64,000 nucleotides of DNA from Actinomycetota bacterium (GCA_026393115.1 JAPLAU010000008.1:310001-374000), one strand, 5' to 3'. Counted from the first letter of the stretch, positions 35,654 through 44,585 are shown. Notes: generated by a model from the letters alone, not told the origin. Numbers and translations are program-made.

Positions 35654-36433
35654 TCAGCCGATCGGTGGGCCCCAGAAGAACAGGTCGTAGCGCTCCTCAA
35701 GCGCGGCTACTGCCTCGGCGAAGGTGAAGCCGCCGGTGTAGAGCGCCGCATCGATGACGGCGCCATCGAGTCCGTGTGGGATGAGTTCGGTGAGGGCGTG
35801 CAAGTCACCCAAGCGGAACACGCCGCCGCCGCTGACGGCGTGGCCGTGCACCGAACGAATGACGGTTTCGAGTGCGTTGCGCTCGTGCGACTTACGGATA
35901 CCGCGCGAATCGACATCGGTGATGAGGTAGGCGTGGGCCTTAGTGTCGCGCGCTTGCAGGAGTAGTGCCTCAAGGTCGGTCTCGTGAAGCCCTGATCGCG
36001 GCGCGAATACGCGCTTACCTTCTGAGGAGATTCCGACGACAACGCGATCGCCATACGTAGCGACCAGAGCAGCAACGGCCTCAGGGTCGTCGAGTGCTTC
36101 GGTGTCGAGCACCACACGCGCAGCACCCATCGCCAGTGCAGCGTCGACGTTGGCCGCCGTGGTGTAGCCACCTGCCACCTGAACATGTGCGCGTGCGCGA
36201 CTCTCGCGAATGATCGATGCAACCATCGTGGAGTTACTGCCGGTTCCGGCGTAGCCGTCGAGGTCGGCCACGTGCAGCCACCGTGCGCCTTGGCTCACGA
36301 AGTGCCGCGCCGCCTCGACCGGGTCACCGAAGGTGTGGGCGCTGTCGATCTCGCCGTGATGCAGGGTGCTGAGGGCGCCCTGGGAGATCTCGACTCCGGC
36401 GAACAGGGTGAATGGGGGGCGGTGAGGGGTCAT
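35654..36433 (-). CDS. HisA/PriA-like barrel protein lacking catalytic aspartates
   Basis: A 259-residue TIM-barrel protein resembling HisA/PriA (phosphoribosylformimino-5-aminoimidazole carboxamide ribotide isomerase): FTLFAGVEISQG, WLHVADLDGYAGTGSN, VQVAGGYTTAANVDAALAMGAARVVLDTEAL, and the C-terminal AVSGGGVFRLGDLHAL ... GAVIDAALYTGGFTFAEAV follow that fold. The catalytic Asp of strand 1 is Glu15, and the second catalytic Asp, usually in LDxR, is replaced in VVVGISSEG. It is therefore probably a paralogue with changed activity. ATG 36433 overlaps the YihY stop by 4 bases; the longer upstream frame is not accepted because it lies inside yihY. Confidence 0.8.
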   Translation of the reverse strand: MTPHRPPFTLFAGVEISQGALSTLHHGEIDSAHTFGDPVEAARHFVSQGARWLHVADLDGYAGTGSNSTMVASIIRESRARAHVQVAGGYTTAANVDAALAMGAARVVLDTEALDDPEAVAALVATYGDRVVVGISSEGKRVFAPRSGLHETDLEALLLQARDTKAHAYLITDVDSRGIRKSHERNALETVIRSVHGHAVSGGGVFRLGDLHALTELIPHGLDGAVIDAALYTGGFTFAEAVAALEERYDLFFWGPPIG

Positions 36434-37263
36434 GATCGCACTGTAGGCGACGCCGAGCGATTCGTCAGGATGCGGGTGGCCAATGAGGCGAGTAGCACGG
36501 CAAAAGCGCCAAGATAAGCCGCGAGCATCGCGGCCATTACTCCTGCCGCCGTGCCGTAGATGCGCGACATGTTGGGCGCAAAGGTGATGTAAACCGTCAA
36601 GCCGCGGCCGATGAGATACAGGATGAGCGTCACCGAGATTCCGGGAATGATGACCGATGTCACCGGGACGGTTCGCTGCGCTCCGATCAGTAGCAGGGCC
36701 CCGGCCATGATCGTCACGAGGGCGCCTTCGATCACCTTTGCCGGGATCGGACCTGTTGAACGGTCGGCCGCAATGATCCACACGGCCGAAGCGCCGATCG
36801 CGATGATTCCGATCAGCCCCACGCCCAGTGCTACGAGGCGCCGCGTCACGAAGGAACCTCGAGGCAGTTGATGAACGCGGCCCATGGCCCCGAGTAGCTC
36901 GTGCATCGCCGTTGAGATGGTCCAAAGACACACGACGACGAGCACGGTATCGGTGACCCCCGTACCCGCGCTGGGCGCTGCAATCGTCTGAAGGCGCTCG
37001 ACTAATAGTTGACCCGAAGTGCCGGGAAAGACCTCGGCGAGATTGCCCAGCGAATCGGCGACGTCCTGTTGATCAAGCACGAGACCGAGCACGTTGACGA
37101 TGGCGATCGCGGCCGGGACGATCGACAGAAAGAGCCAGAATCCTGCGCTGGCGGCTGAACTTGAAAGGTGCAATTCCCGCTGAGCGTCAAACATGGCTCG
37201 CACAAATGAACGAATTCCGATGGGGTGTCCGCGACTCTCCCTCGCGGCTGAACTGGAATCCAT
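36430..37263 (-). CDS. YihY/virulence factor BrkB family membrane protein
   Basis: A 277-residue inner-membrane protein with about six hydrophobic segments, matching the YihY/BrkB (UPF0761) family. The start SFVRAMFDAQRELHLSSSAASAGFWLFLSIVPAAIAI is characteristic, and IPGISVTLILYLIGRGLTVYITF and IYGTAAGVMAAMLAAYLGAFAVLL follow. Function in the family is unknown (transport or envelope role suggested). ATG 37263 is used because the upstream frame to 37521 lacks family-like residues. It is coupled to the HisA-like gene by a 4-base overlap. Confidence 0.88.
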   Translation of the reverse strand: MDSSSAARESRGHPIGIRSFVRAMFDAQRELHLSSSAASAGFWLFLSIVPAAIAIVNVLGLVLDQQDVADSLGNLAEVFPGTSGQLLVERLQTIAAPSAGTGVTDTVLVVVCLWTISTAMHELLGAMGRVHQLPRGSFVTRRLVALGVGLIGIIAIGASAVWIIAADRSTGPIPAKVIEGALVTIMAGALLLIGAQRTVPVTSVIIPGISVTLILYLIGRGLTVYITFAPNMSRIYGTAAGVMAAMLAAYLGAFAVLLASLATRILTNRSASPTVRS

Positions 37264-37386
37264 GGCCCGACAGTAGCGCCGCCGTCGCTTGACCGACGCA
37301 TTGAGATATCCCTGAGTGAACCGGTTCTGGTGGGAGGTGTGGCTGGGATTTGGTGACGATGTCGAGATGATCCGGCGGCCATTCGC

Positions 37387-37587
37387 TTGGTGCGTCGCCG
37401 CGCGCGGGAAGTCCTTGTTCAGGTCGGCAACGTGGCGTCGGAGGGGCGTCGAGTTCCGCTTCGTAACCTCGGCCCATTCGTCACCGACGCGTTCGATCGT
37501 GTCACGGGTGAACATCCGCACATTGAAGGCAACGAGTTAGCGCTTGTTCCGTACGCCGCACTCTGGTTGACGAATGCAGGAGAGTGA
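37387..37587 (+). CDS. Small hypothetical protein or gene remnant
   Basis: A 66-codon frame starting TTG 37387 that reads like real protein (VRRRAREVLVQVGNVASEG, then PLRNLGPFVTDAFDRVTGEH and LALVPYAALWLTNAGE). It is bounded upstream by a stop at 37354 and has no clear ribosome-binding site. I do not recognise it. It could be the tail of a decayed gene or a small gene convergent to ybjQ. Confidence 0.3.
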   Translation: MVRRRAREVLVQVGNVASEGRRVPLRNLGPFVTDAFDRVTGEHPHIEGNELALVPYAALWLTNAGE

Positions 37588-37590
37588 CCG

Positions 37591-37935
37591 TTAAGCCTTT
37601 GCTGAGACTACGACGGCCGTGCCGTAGGCGAGGATCTCGGCCATCGACCCGTCCGAACCCATTTCGCTGGAGTCAAAGCGCACGCCAAGCACCGCGTTTC
37701 CGCCGAGTGCGCGAGCGTGCTCCATCAGTCGCTCGACGGCAGTTTCGCGCGCCTTGTTCACGACGTCGGTGTATTGCGGCACTTCGCCGGCCGACAGCGC
37801 CTTGAATCCGCCGGTGAATCCCTTGGCGAATCCGACACTTCGTACGAGAGTTCCCCAGCACAGCCCCAACTGTCGATCGATTTGGTAGCCGGGGATGTCG
37901 AAGGTGGTGGACATGAAGACTTCGTCAGTGGTCAT
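37591..37935 (-). CDS. YbjQ family protein (heavy-metal-binding domain superfamily)
   Basis: A 114-residue (ATG 37935) or 107-residue (ATG 37914) protein of the YbjQ/UPF0145 family. Typical features are TTFDIPGYQIDRQLGLCWGTLV near the start, VVNKARETAVERLMEHARALGGNAVLGVRFD in the middle and EILAYGTAVVV at the end. The family forms pentamers; its function is unknown. It stands alone between a small plus-strand frame and a pseudogene on the same strand. Confidence 0.88.
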   Translation of the reverse strand: MTTDEVFMSTTFDIPGYQIDRQLGLCWGTLVRSVGFAKGFTGGFKALSAGEVPQYTDVVNKARETAVERLMEHARALGGNAVLGVRFDSSEMGSDGSMAEILAYGTAVVVSAKA

Positions 37936-37961
37936 GGTCGGATCGTAGCGCCGCGAAACGC

Positions 37962-38811
37962 CTAGGCGAGGCATGTGAGCGGATGGCCTCCGTTGAATTC
38001 CACCATCTGGCCGAGGATCGTCGCGGCGTCGAGAACCGTTCCGGGGGCGGCGCCCCCAATCTCGGAGTAGGCGCGATGCAGGTTGCCCACGATGCGTTCG
38101 GAGTCACTCAGTGCGGAGAATTCGCCGAGATCGAGTTGGTATGCGAGTTCGAGTGGAGTGAGTCCATCCGCGTGACCTGCCCGAGCTGATTGCTGAACAA
38201 ACGCGAGATACGCGTCGACAGATTCGATGAGGTCGGGCCCGCCGATGGGCCCATGTCCAGGCACGATCGTCTCGGCGTCGAATGCGCGGAGTGTGGTCAA
38301 AGCAGCGCGGGCGCCACTGAGTGATCCCTGCACGAGAAATGGTGTACCACCGTTGAATAGCAAGTCACCCGAGAACAACAGGCGCCGTTCTGGAATCCAC
38401 ACGATCGAATCATTGGTCGTGTGCGCAGGAGTCCCGATGTACTGCACCTCGCATACGACGTCGTCGACGTACACGCGCACCGAGTCGGTATACGTCAGAA
38501 AGGGTGGCGCGAGTTCGACAGGTCCCCACTCGACGTCCGTCCAGTACGGAGCGGACTTCGGCGATCCCTAGGCGCGCATTCCAGCGCGCACTCCCTCGTG
38601 GCCGACGATGGTGGCCTGAGGGAAGAGGTAGTTGCCGCGTGCGGATCGGCTGATCGCTTACCGCTGCGATGGTGTTCAGTAGCGCCGTCGTGCGCGCGGT
38701 CGTCGCACACGAATCAATCGCCACAACGCCGCTGGAGCCGACGAGAAACCCGGTGTTGTTGATCCACCACGTTCCATCGCTCTGGATATAGGCGAAGATG
38801 CCTTCCGACAT
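37962..38811 (-). pseudogene. Metallo-beta-lactamase-fold hydrolase, broken by deletion and stop codon
   Basis: The N-terminal part starts at ATG 38811 (MSEGIFAYIQSDGTWWINNTGFLVG) and runs to SDQPIR. Near 38636 it is joined out of frame to GNYLFPQATIVGHEGVRAGMRA. The stretch between, which in intact relatives holds the HxHxDH zinc site, is missing; about 38 bases appear lost. The second part then hits TAG at 38568-38570 but continues in the same frame as GSPKSAPYWTDVEWGPVEL through YIGTPAHTTNDSIVWIPERRLLFSGDLLF to a normal C-terminus at 37962. Frame loss, motif loss and a stop codon together make it a pseudogene, probably recent because the rest is well kept. Confidence 0.88.
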
Positions 38812-39097
38812 TTCCGTTCAAGTCGGGGCAGTTGTCTGCGGGAGTTCCACCGGTCCACGGACAGAGTCCGCGACAAAACTGAGGTGCCAATGTCAGCAGG
38901 TGCCGGTCTGCGGCATTATCGGAACTGACGAGCATGCCGACGCCCTCGGGCCTCCTAACTCTTGGACGCCGCAAACGCGCGACGCGTTCCACCCGTGACT
39001 AAACGGTAACACATCAGTGATCGGCCTAACCCCCACAACGCCAAGACCAACGTCACCAGTTCGGACTACCGCAGTAGCCTTGGATCAAGAGCCAACC

Positions 39098-40243
39098 ATG
39101 GAGCGGGACCTCTTCAGCCAGGAGCACGACGAATACCGCGCGGTTTTGCGCGACTTTCTTGCTAAGGAAGTTGAGCCGCACATGTCCGCGTGGGAGCAGG
39201 CTGGCATCGTTCCGCGCGATCTCTATCGGCAGCTCGGTGAGCTCGGCACGATGGGAATTCAGTTTCCTGAGGAATTCGGCGGCGCGGGTGAAACGACGTT
39301 CCTCTATAACGTTGTTCTAGCCGAAGAACTGTCTCGTCTTTCGGTGCACTTCGGCGGCATCGGCCTGCACCTTGACATCGTGGTTCCGTACTTCCTTGAC
39401 CTCGCCAACGACGAGCAACGGCAACGGTGGTTCCCGGGGTTGGCGAGTGGTGACCTGGTGACGTGTATTGGAATGACCGAGCCGGGTACCGGATCAGACC
39501 TTGCTGGTATCTCGACGACCGCCGTTCGCGACGGTGATCACTACGTGGTGAATGGTTCGAAGACATTCATTACCGGTGGCGTCAACGCCGAACTCGCCGT
39601 AGTGGTGGTGCGCACCGGACGGGCCGACGATCGGCGTGGGGGCTTGAGCCTGCTCGTCGTTGAAGACGGAACTCCCGGATACGACCACAGCCACAAACTC
39701 GACAAGCTCGGAATGCGCGCTACCGACACAGCCGAACTGTTCTTCGATTCGGTGCGCGTTCCCGTTGCCAACCTGCTGGGCGAAGAAGGCAAAGGGTTCG
39801 ACTACCTCACCCGCAATCTGCCGCAGGAGCGCCTGTCGATTGGCGTGGGTGCGATCGCCGCTTGTGAGGCAGCACTTGAGCGCACCATCGCGTACGTGCA
39901 CGAGCGCAGTGCTTTCGGAAAGACCATCGGAACGTTCCAGAACACCAAGTTCGAACTCGCCGACATGGCGTCCGACATTGAAGCCGGTCGCGCCATGGTT
40001 GACCGCGCCATCCTTGCCCTCGACAAGGGCCGGTTGTCGGTGGCCGATGCTGCCAAGGTGAAGTTGTTCACCACCGATCTGCAGGGTGAAGTGATGGACC
40101 GCTGCCTTCAACTATTCGGCGGCTACGGGTTCATGCGCGAGTACCCCATTGCACAGATGTACGCCGACTCACGCGTGTCTCGCATTTACGGTGGTACCAA
40201 CGAGATTATGAAGGTGATCGTGGCTCAGTCGCTGGGTCTGTAG
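39098..40243 (+). CDS. Acyl-CoA dehydrogenase
   Basis: A 381-residue FAD-dependent acyl-CoA dehydrogenase, which introduces a trans-2 double bond into acyl-CoA and passes electrons to ETF. Features are IGMTEPGTGSDLAG, NGSKTFITGG, RSAFGKTIGTFQNTKFELADMASDI, QLFGGYGFMREYPIAQMYADSRV and YGGTNEIMK. The catalytic base region (YADSRVSRIYGGTNEI) is as in the short/medium-chain or isovaleryl group. ATG 39098 gives the standard N-terminus (ERDLFSQEHDEYRAVLRDFL). It stands alone; substrate is undecided. The gap 38812-39097 upstream shows no other gene that I can support. Confidence 0.93.
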   Translation: MERDLFSQEHDEYRAVLRDFLAKEVEPHMSAWEQAGIVPRDLYRQLGELGTMGIQFPEEFGGAGETTFLYNVVLAEELSRLSVHFGGIGLHLDIVVPYFLDLANDEQRQRWFPGLASGDLVTCIGMTEPGTGSDLAGISTTAVRDGDHYVVNGSKTFITGGVNAELAVVVVRTGRADDRRGGLSLLVVEDGTPGYDHSHKLDKLGMRATDTAELFFDSVRVPVANLLGEEGKGFDYLTRNLPQERLSIGVGAIAACEAALERTIAYVHERSAFGKTIGTFQNTKFELADMASDIEAGRAMVDRAILALDKGRLSVADAAKVKLFTTDLQGEVMDRCLQLFGGYGFMREYPIAQMYADSRVSRIYGGTNEIMKVIVAQSLGL

Positions 40244-40249
40244 CGGCGA

Positions 40250-40792
40250 CTACTGCGATTCACTGCGTCGTCGCCACGCCACCGCGACCCCCAGTGTGAG
40301 TATCACTGCCGCACCCACCACTACCCACACCACGATGGGAGAACCACGGCTACTGGACGTGGGGGTTGGAGTTGGCGACGGTGTGGGGTCGGTCTTCTGA
40401 AGGTAGTAGAACGACAACGCCCGTTCGACCGGATGGCCGTCGGCCGAAACAACGCGGTACGACACGGCATAGCGACCGGGAACCGTGAGTGGTGTGAGTT
40501 TTTGAGTCACGGTGTCGTCGAGCACGACGGGTGCTCCTTCAGTCACCGATGCTCCATTGGGATCAGTCACGAGCACTGCGTCACCGACTGCCTGAATGAC
40601 ATTGTCGAACGTCAGCACCACCTGCTCCGGAGCGACTGTGACCAGCGATCCGTCGGCAGGTGACATCGACACCAGGGTGGTGTGCGCGTTGGCAGCAGTG
40701 GCGACGAGCAACAGACCAACCAAGCAGAGCAACGCTGCGGTGGTGACCCGACGCAGGAGTCGAGTCACCACCAGTGCGGGTGAGTTGCTCAT
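40250..40792 (-). CDS. CopC-domain copper-binding protein, membrane anchored
   Basis: A 180-residue exported protein. A signal peptide ends ANA, so the mature chain would begin with His (HTTLVSMSPADGSLV), the Cu(II) ligand of CopC proteins, and a second ligand His sits in SADGHPVERALSF. A Thr/Pro-rich linker and a C-terminal transmembrane helix (about 150-172) with Arg-rich tail anchor it. It overlaps the YcnI-like gene by 4 bases. Role: extracytoplasmic copper handling. Confidence 0.88.
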   Translation of the reverse strand: MSNSPALVVTRLLRRVTTAALLCLVGLLLVATAANAHTTLVSMSPADGSLVTVAPEQVVLTFDNVIQAVGDAVLVTDPNGASVTEGAPVVLDDTVTQKLTPLTVPGRYAVSYRVVSADGHPVERALSFYYLQKTDPTPSPTPTPTSSSRGSPIVVWVVVGAAVILTLGVAVAWRRRSESQ

Positions 40793-41559
40793 GAGCGTGA
40801 GCGTCGCGCGCCAAGTGCGACTGCGAATCCGGCGATCGCGATGAGCAGCGCGGCAATCGACAAAATCGTCGGAAGTGACGATCCGCTGGATGACGAGTCG
40901 GTAGGCATGGCCATGGATGAGGCCGTCGGTGACATTGATGCCGTCATGGTGTCACTCGGTGATGAACTCGGACTGGGACTCGAACCTGCCGAGTGATCCA
41001 TCGAATCACCGGTCATGCTCAGCACGGGCGCGGGGTGTTCGGCCTCGCTGCCGTCAGCGGGTTCGGGTTCGTTCCACTTCACGACGGTGCCGTCGCTGTA
41101 GGTCTGCGTGGCCTCGAAAGTCACCGTGGTGGTTTCGGGAACCGGATCGAGCGTGATGCTGAAGATTTGGAACTCATCTTGGCCGATCGATGTTCCGGAA
41201 GTAGCGGTCCAGGTCACTGACGCTGGCACCTTTGACACATTGAACGCGCCGATCTTAATCGGCGCCGGTAACGTGCGCTCGGTGGTGCTCACGGTCCACC
41301 CCGGGAGTGGCTGCACTGCCACCGTCGCGACCGGTGTTTCAGTAGGAAGGTCAATCGTCACTTTGACGGTGTCGGCGGTGGGTGACTCATTGGGGATTCG
41401 GAACGAGACGAGGGCCATTTCGCCGCCGGGTTCTGCGTCTGGTGATGTGACAGCGACGTGTGCCCATGCTGTGCCGGCAGCAACGAGAACACTTGCCACG
41501 GTAAGCGCGGAAGCTGCCGCCATCCGTCGCCGAGAAGTACGAGTGAGAACGCGATTCAT
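40789..41559 (-). CDS. YcnI-like copper-binding protein (DUF1775)
   Basis: A 256-residue exported protein with a signal peptide ending AWA and a mature N-terminus HVAVTSPDAEPGGEM. YcnI proteins bind Cu(II) through the N-terminal His and a Glu in this region, and have Trp in the site. The domain runs to about residue 160, followed by a Ser/Met/Thr-rich linker with repeated SPS motifs and a C-terminal transmembrane helix with RRSRS. It is paired with the CopC gene by a 4-base overlap, as in other actinobacteria and Bacillus ycn loci. Confidence 0.9.
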   Translation of the reverse strand: MNRVLTRTSRRRMAAASALTVASVLVAAGTAWAHVAVTSPDAEPGGEMALVSFRIPNESPTADTVKVTIDLPTETPVATVAVQPLPGWTVSTTERTLPAPIKIGAFNVSKVPASVTWTATSGTSIGQDEFQIFSITLDPVPETTTVTFEATQTYSDGTVVKWNEPEPADGSEAEHPAPVLSMTGDSMDHSAGSSPSPSSSPSDTMTASMSPTASSMAMPTDSSSSGSSLPTILSIAALLIAIAGFAVALGARRSRS

Positions 41560-41671
41560 GGTGTGCCTTTCAAAGAGTGAGTTCGTAGACCTCGCGTGGG
41601 AGGTTCACTAGGTGTGTATGACAGGGAGCGCGCCCGTTGCCGGGTGCGTTAAGTGACGTGGGTGGTGCGGC

Positions 41672-42235
41672 TTATGGCGTGTGGGGAAGCGGCGGCCCTC
41701 GGCGGCTGGGCAACGCGTGTGAGCAACGCGCAACCACCGCCCACACTTCAGCCGTGAACCTCACATCGGAAATCTGTTGGAGCGCGACCAGAGTCGTCGG
41801 CCGCGAACTGAGTGCGCGGGCCATGATGTGCATGAGGGCCTGCCAGCGCACCTGAGTCCATGCAGCCGCTTCGCGTCGACGCAACCAGAGCGCAACGACG
41901 ACCACCGCGACGCCGTGCAGAAGGGTCATTCGCTGCGCGTCACTGGTGCTCGGCATGACCGACGTTCGGCACGTGGCCACGAACATCGTGTGAACGAACC
42001 ATTGCCCGGCTACCAGTAGCGCCAGCATTGGCAGCAGACGCAATTCAGTGAGAGCGAGAACGCGTGACACCACCACCAGCACAATGACGCTGGCGAGCAA
42101 TGCATCAATAGCGAATCCGCCGCCACCTGCGAGGTGTGCCGTGAGGCCCAGAGCAAGCGACGCACCGGCCCACGTCCACGCACGAGACCACGCGGCGGGC
42201 TTTGCCACCTTCACGCGGTGGAGGGCGACTGGCAC
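41672..42235 (-). CDS. Hypothetical membrane protein next to copper genes
   Basis: A 187-residue protein with about four hydrophobic segments: WTWAGASLALGLTAHLA, ALLASVIVLVVVSRVLAL, LLPMLALLVAGQWFVHTMFVA and LLHGVAVVVVALWL, plus an amphipathic C-terminal region. A His and several Met/Cys lie near the membrane face (FVHTMFVATC), which could bind copper. I do not recognise a named family with confidence. It lies upstream of ycnI and copC on the same strand after a 112-base gap. Confidence 0.65.
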   Translation of the reverse strand: MPVALHRVKVAKPAAWSRAWTWAGASLALGLTAHLAGGGGFAIDALLASVIVLVVVSRVLALTELRLLPMLALLVAGQWFVHTMFVATCRTSVMPSTSDAQRMTLLHGVAVVVVALWLRRREAAAWTQVRWQALMHIMARALSSRPTTLVALQQISDVRFTAEVWAVVARCSHALPSRRGPPLPHTP

Positions 42236-42265
42236 GACTCAGAGTGTAGGGCGATCACGGGCTGG

Positions 42266-42976
42266 CTACAGGTGGATGCCGCACTCGGTTTTGTCGAAGC
42301 CGCTCCATCGGCCCGCGCGCTGGTCTTCCCCGGGATTGACCTGCCGTGTACAGGGCGCACACCCGATCGAGGGGTAACCCGAATCGAGTAGGGGATTGGT
42401 GATGACGTCGTGCTCGGATGTGAAGGCAGCAAGATCGCCGTCGGTCCAGAGTAGAAGCGGGGAAATCTTGACGACGCCCTTGGCTTCGTCGTAGGCGATG
42501 GGCTGCCAGTCAACGCGCGTTGTCGCAGTCGCTCGGCGTAGGCCACTGATCCACGCTTCCTTGCCAATGAGCAGATCGGTGAGGGGCGCCACTTTGCGCA
42601 TCGCGCAGCAGCGATCGGGGTCAGTGCTCCAGAGATCGGCGCCGTAACGCTCGGCCTGCTCGGCAACAGTGAGCGCACTCGAAATGGTCACCACCTCAAC
42701 CCGGGCGGCGATCCGATCGCGAGTCTCGAGGGTTTCCTCGAAGTGGTAGCCCGTGTCGACGAAGACGATGGGAATCTGCGGTGCGAAGGACTCAATGAGG
42801 GTCGTCAGCGCCGTGTTGGCCATCGACTGAGTGGCGACGACGCTTCCGGGGAATGTCTGAGTCGACCATTCAAGGAGTTCGACGGCGCTCGCACCCGCGA
42901 GCTCGTGGGAGGCGCGGTCGGCGAGGGCGCGCAGAATCTCGGGCGATCGTTTGCCCGTGCGTGCCTCGGCGAGCAC
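42266..42976 (-). CDS. cysH: Adenylyl-sulfate / phosphoadenylyl-sulfate reductase CysH
   Basis: A 236-residue assimilatory sulfonucleotide reductase producing sulfite from APS or PAPS. The [4Fe-4S] pattern CC (DRCCAMRK) plus CxxC (GCAPCTRQ) is present, which points to APS reductase type. The catalytic C-terminal segment TECGIHL is the family's conserved end, and SGLRRATATTR and FVDTGYHFEETLETRD are also typical. GTG 42976 is preceded by AGGAGG at proper distance, better than upstream frames. It lies 30 bases before the membrane protein gene on the same strand. Confidence 0.94.
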   Translation of the reverse strand: MLAEARTGKRSPEILRALADRASHELAGASAVELLEWSTQTFPGSVVATQSMANTALTTLIESFAPQIPIVFVDTGYHFEETLETRDRIAARVEVVTISSALTVAEQAERYGADLWSTDPDRCCAMRKVAPLTDLLIGKEAWISGLRRATATTRVDWQPIAYDEAKGVVKISPLLLWTDGDLAAFTSEHDVITNPLLDSGYPSIGCAPCTRQVNPGEDQRAGRWSGFDKTECGIHL

Positions 42977-43140
42977 ATCTACCTCCTGTGATCCCTCCCT
43001 TGGGAACCTACGGGGCGCTCGTCGCAGCACCCATGGCCTCGGGAGACGAAGTGAGGCCAATTCTTGCCCTCTCAGGACGGTGGGCTATTCGGGTGGCCGT
43101 CAATTGTCCATCGGGGGCCCTGATGGAGGACGATGAACCC

Positions 43141-43584
43141 ATGGCCGACCGAGACCGAGTGACGTTGCGGGTCTTAACGCCCATGAACACCCTCATTCCC
43201 TTCCTGGTCCTCGTGCTGGCTGTGCTGGTGGCGTGGCAGGGCTCCGTGGTGTTGCCGCCACTGGTCGTAGGCCTGCTGTGCCTCGTTCTCCTCGGAATCG
43301 CCGTGCACCTCCTGCGTTCGGGTGTGGCGGTGGTGTCCCGCGACACGCTCGACCTTCGCGGCAGTATGCGCTCGGTTTCCTTCCCTCTCGTCGACGTCAC
43401 CGCACTTGAAGTGGCCGGAACCCAGCAGTCGCGCTCCCTCGTTCATTCCGACTCGCTGGTGGTGGTGACGAGCGATGGTGAGCGTCATCCCCGGCCCGAC
43501 TTTGCACAGAGTTCCTATGCTCGCGGCCACGGCCGTGCGCTGGTGTGGCTGTGCGAAGAGGTCAACGGCAGACTGTCCGCATGA
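43141..43584 (+). CDS. Small membrane protein with PH-like C-terminal region
   Basis: A 147-residue protein with two transmembrane segments near the N-terminus (LIPFLVLVLAVLVAW and PPLVVGLLCLVLLGIAVHLL), then a soluble region (SRDTLDLRGSMRSVSFPLVDVTALEVAG) that resembles the bacterial PH-like DUF3093/bPH2 type. Assignment is by resemblance only. ATG 43141 fits a start before the first helix. The end overlaps the deiminase gene by 4 bases, so they are coupled. Confidence 0.6.
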   Translation: MADRDRVTLRVLTPMNTLIPFLVLVLAVLVAWQGSVVLPPLVVGLLCLVLLGIAVHLLRSGVAVVSRDTLDLRGSMRSVSFPLVDVTALEVAGTQQSRSLVHSDSLVVVTSDGERHPRPDFAQSSYARGHGRALVWLCEEVNGRLSA

Positions 43585-44585
43585 CCTACACGATGCCGCC
43601 CGAATGGGCGCCGCACGAGCGAACCTGGATGGCATGGCCAACGAGTGGGTACACACTCGGTGCCGATTCGACCGAGGCTGATAAGGCGTTCGGAGCGTGG
43701 TCGGCCGTCGCCAATGCCGTCGTGCGGTTTGAGCCGGTGTCAGTGCTGGTCAACCCGGGTGACGTCGACATCGCGCGCGCGTGGCTTGATGAGGCCGTTC
43801 AACTCGTGCCGGCGCCTCTCGACGATGCATGGATGCGCGACATCGGCCCGACGTTTGTCATCGCAGATGATGGTTCGGTCGCCGGTGTCGACTGGATCTT
43901 CAACGGCTGGGGCGCAGCATCGTGGGCGACGTGGGAGAACGACGCAACCGCCGCACGCAGTGTGTGTGAGTCTGCGGGTATTCCCATCGTTTCTTCGACG
44001 ATGATCAACGAAGGCGGTGGTATTCACGTCGACGGTGAAGGCACGGTGTTAGTGACGCGCACCGTGCAACTGGGCGAAGGACGCAACGCGCACTGGACTC
44101 AGCAGCAGGTTGAAGACGAACTACGTCGCACCCTCGGTGTTGAGAACATCGTGTGGCTTGAGCGCGGCCTCACCCGTGACTACGACGAATTCGGAACCCG
44201 TGGCCACGTCGACATCGTCGCGTGTTTCAGTGATTCACAGACCCTACTTTTTCATGACCAGCGCAATCCCGAACACCCCGATTTTGAGGTGAGCGCTCAA
44301 GTCCGGACGCTTCTTGAAACCCTTCCTGGGCTTCGAGTGATCCCCGTTCCAGCTCCTGACACGGTGCGCGATGAAGACGGTTGGGTCGACTACAGCTACA
44401 TCAACCACTACATCTGCAACGACGCCGTGATTCTGTGCTCCTTTGATGATGCCGGTGATGAACGCGCGGCAGCGATTCTTCGTGAGGTATACCCCGATCG
44501 CGAAATCGTGCTCGTCGACGCCCGCGAAATCTTCGCGCGAGGTGGCGGCATCCACTGCATCACGCAGCAGCAGCCCAAGGTCTAG
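43581..44585 (+). CDS. aguA: Peptidylarginine deiminase / agmatine deiminase family protein
   Basis: A 334-residue hydrolase of the agmatine deiminase (PAD_porph) family, converting agmatine to N-carbamoylputrescine. The catalytic Cys is in GGGIHCIT near the C-terminus. MPPEWAPHERTWMAWP at the N-terminus, DDAWMRDIGPTFV, EGGGIHVDGEGT and RGHVDIVACF are typical with the conserved Asp and His. ATG 43581 overlaps the preceding stop by 4 bases. It ends against the DUF385 gene (convergent, 4 bases overlap). Confidence 0.9.
   Translation: MTYTMPPEWAPHERTWMAWPTSGYTLGADSTEADKAFGAWSAVANAVVRFEPVSVLVNPGDVDIARAWLDEAVQLVPAPLDDAWMRDIGPTFVIADDGSVAGVDWIFNGWGAASWATWENDATAARSVCESAGIPIVSSTMINEGGGIHVDGEGTVLVTRTVQLGEGRNAHWTQQQVEDELRRTLGVENIVWLERGLTRDYDEFGTRGHVDIVACFSDSQTLLFHDQRNPEHPDFEVSAQVRTLLETLPGLRVIPVPAPDTVRDEDGWVDYSYINHYICNDAVILCSFDDAGDERAAAILREVYPDREIVLVDAREIFARGGGIHCITQQQPKV

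Noticed and set aside
36434-36931. N-terminal extension of the HisA-like frame
   Set aside because: It lies inside yihY in another frame and shows no HisA-like residues; ATG 36433 with ATGA coupling is better.
37316-37540. Plus-strand frame overlapping the yihY upstream region
   Set aside because: Trp/Arg-rich composition, no family likeness, and a competing frame at 37387 reads more like protein.
38568-38570. Read-through or pyrrolysine use at the TAG of the metallo-beta-lactamase-fold gene
   Set aside because: A frameshift with loss of the zinc motif lies just upstream, so decay explains the stop better.
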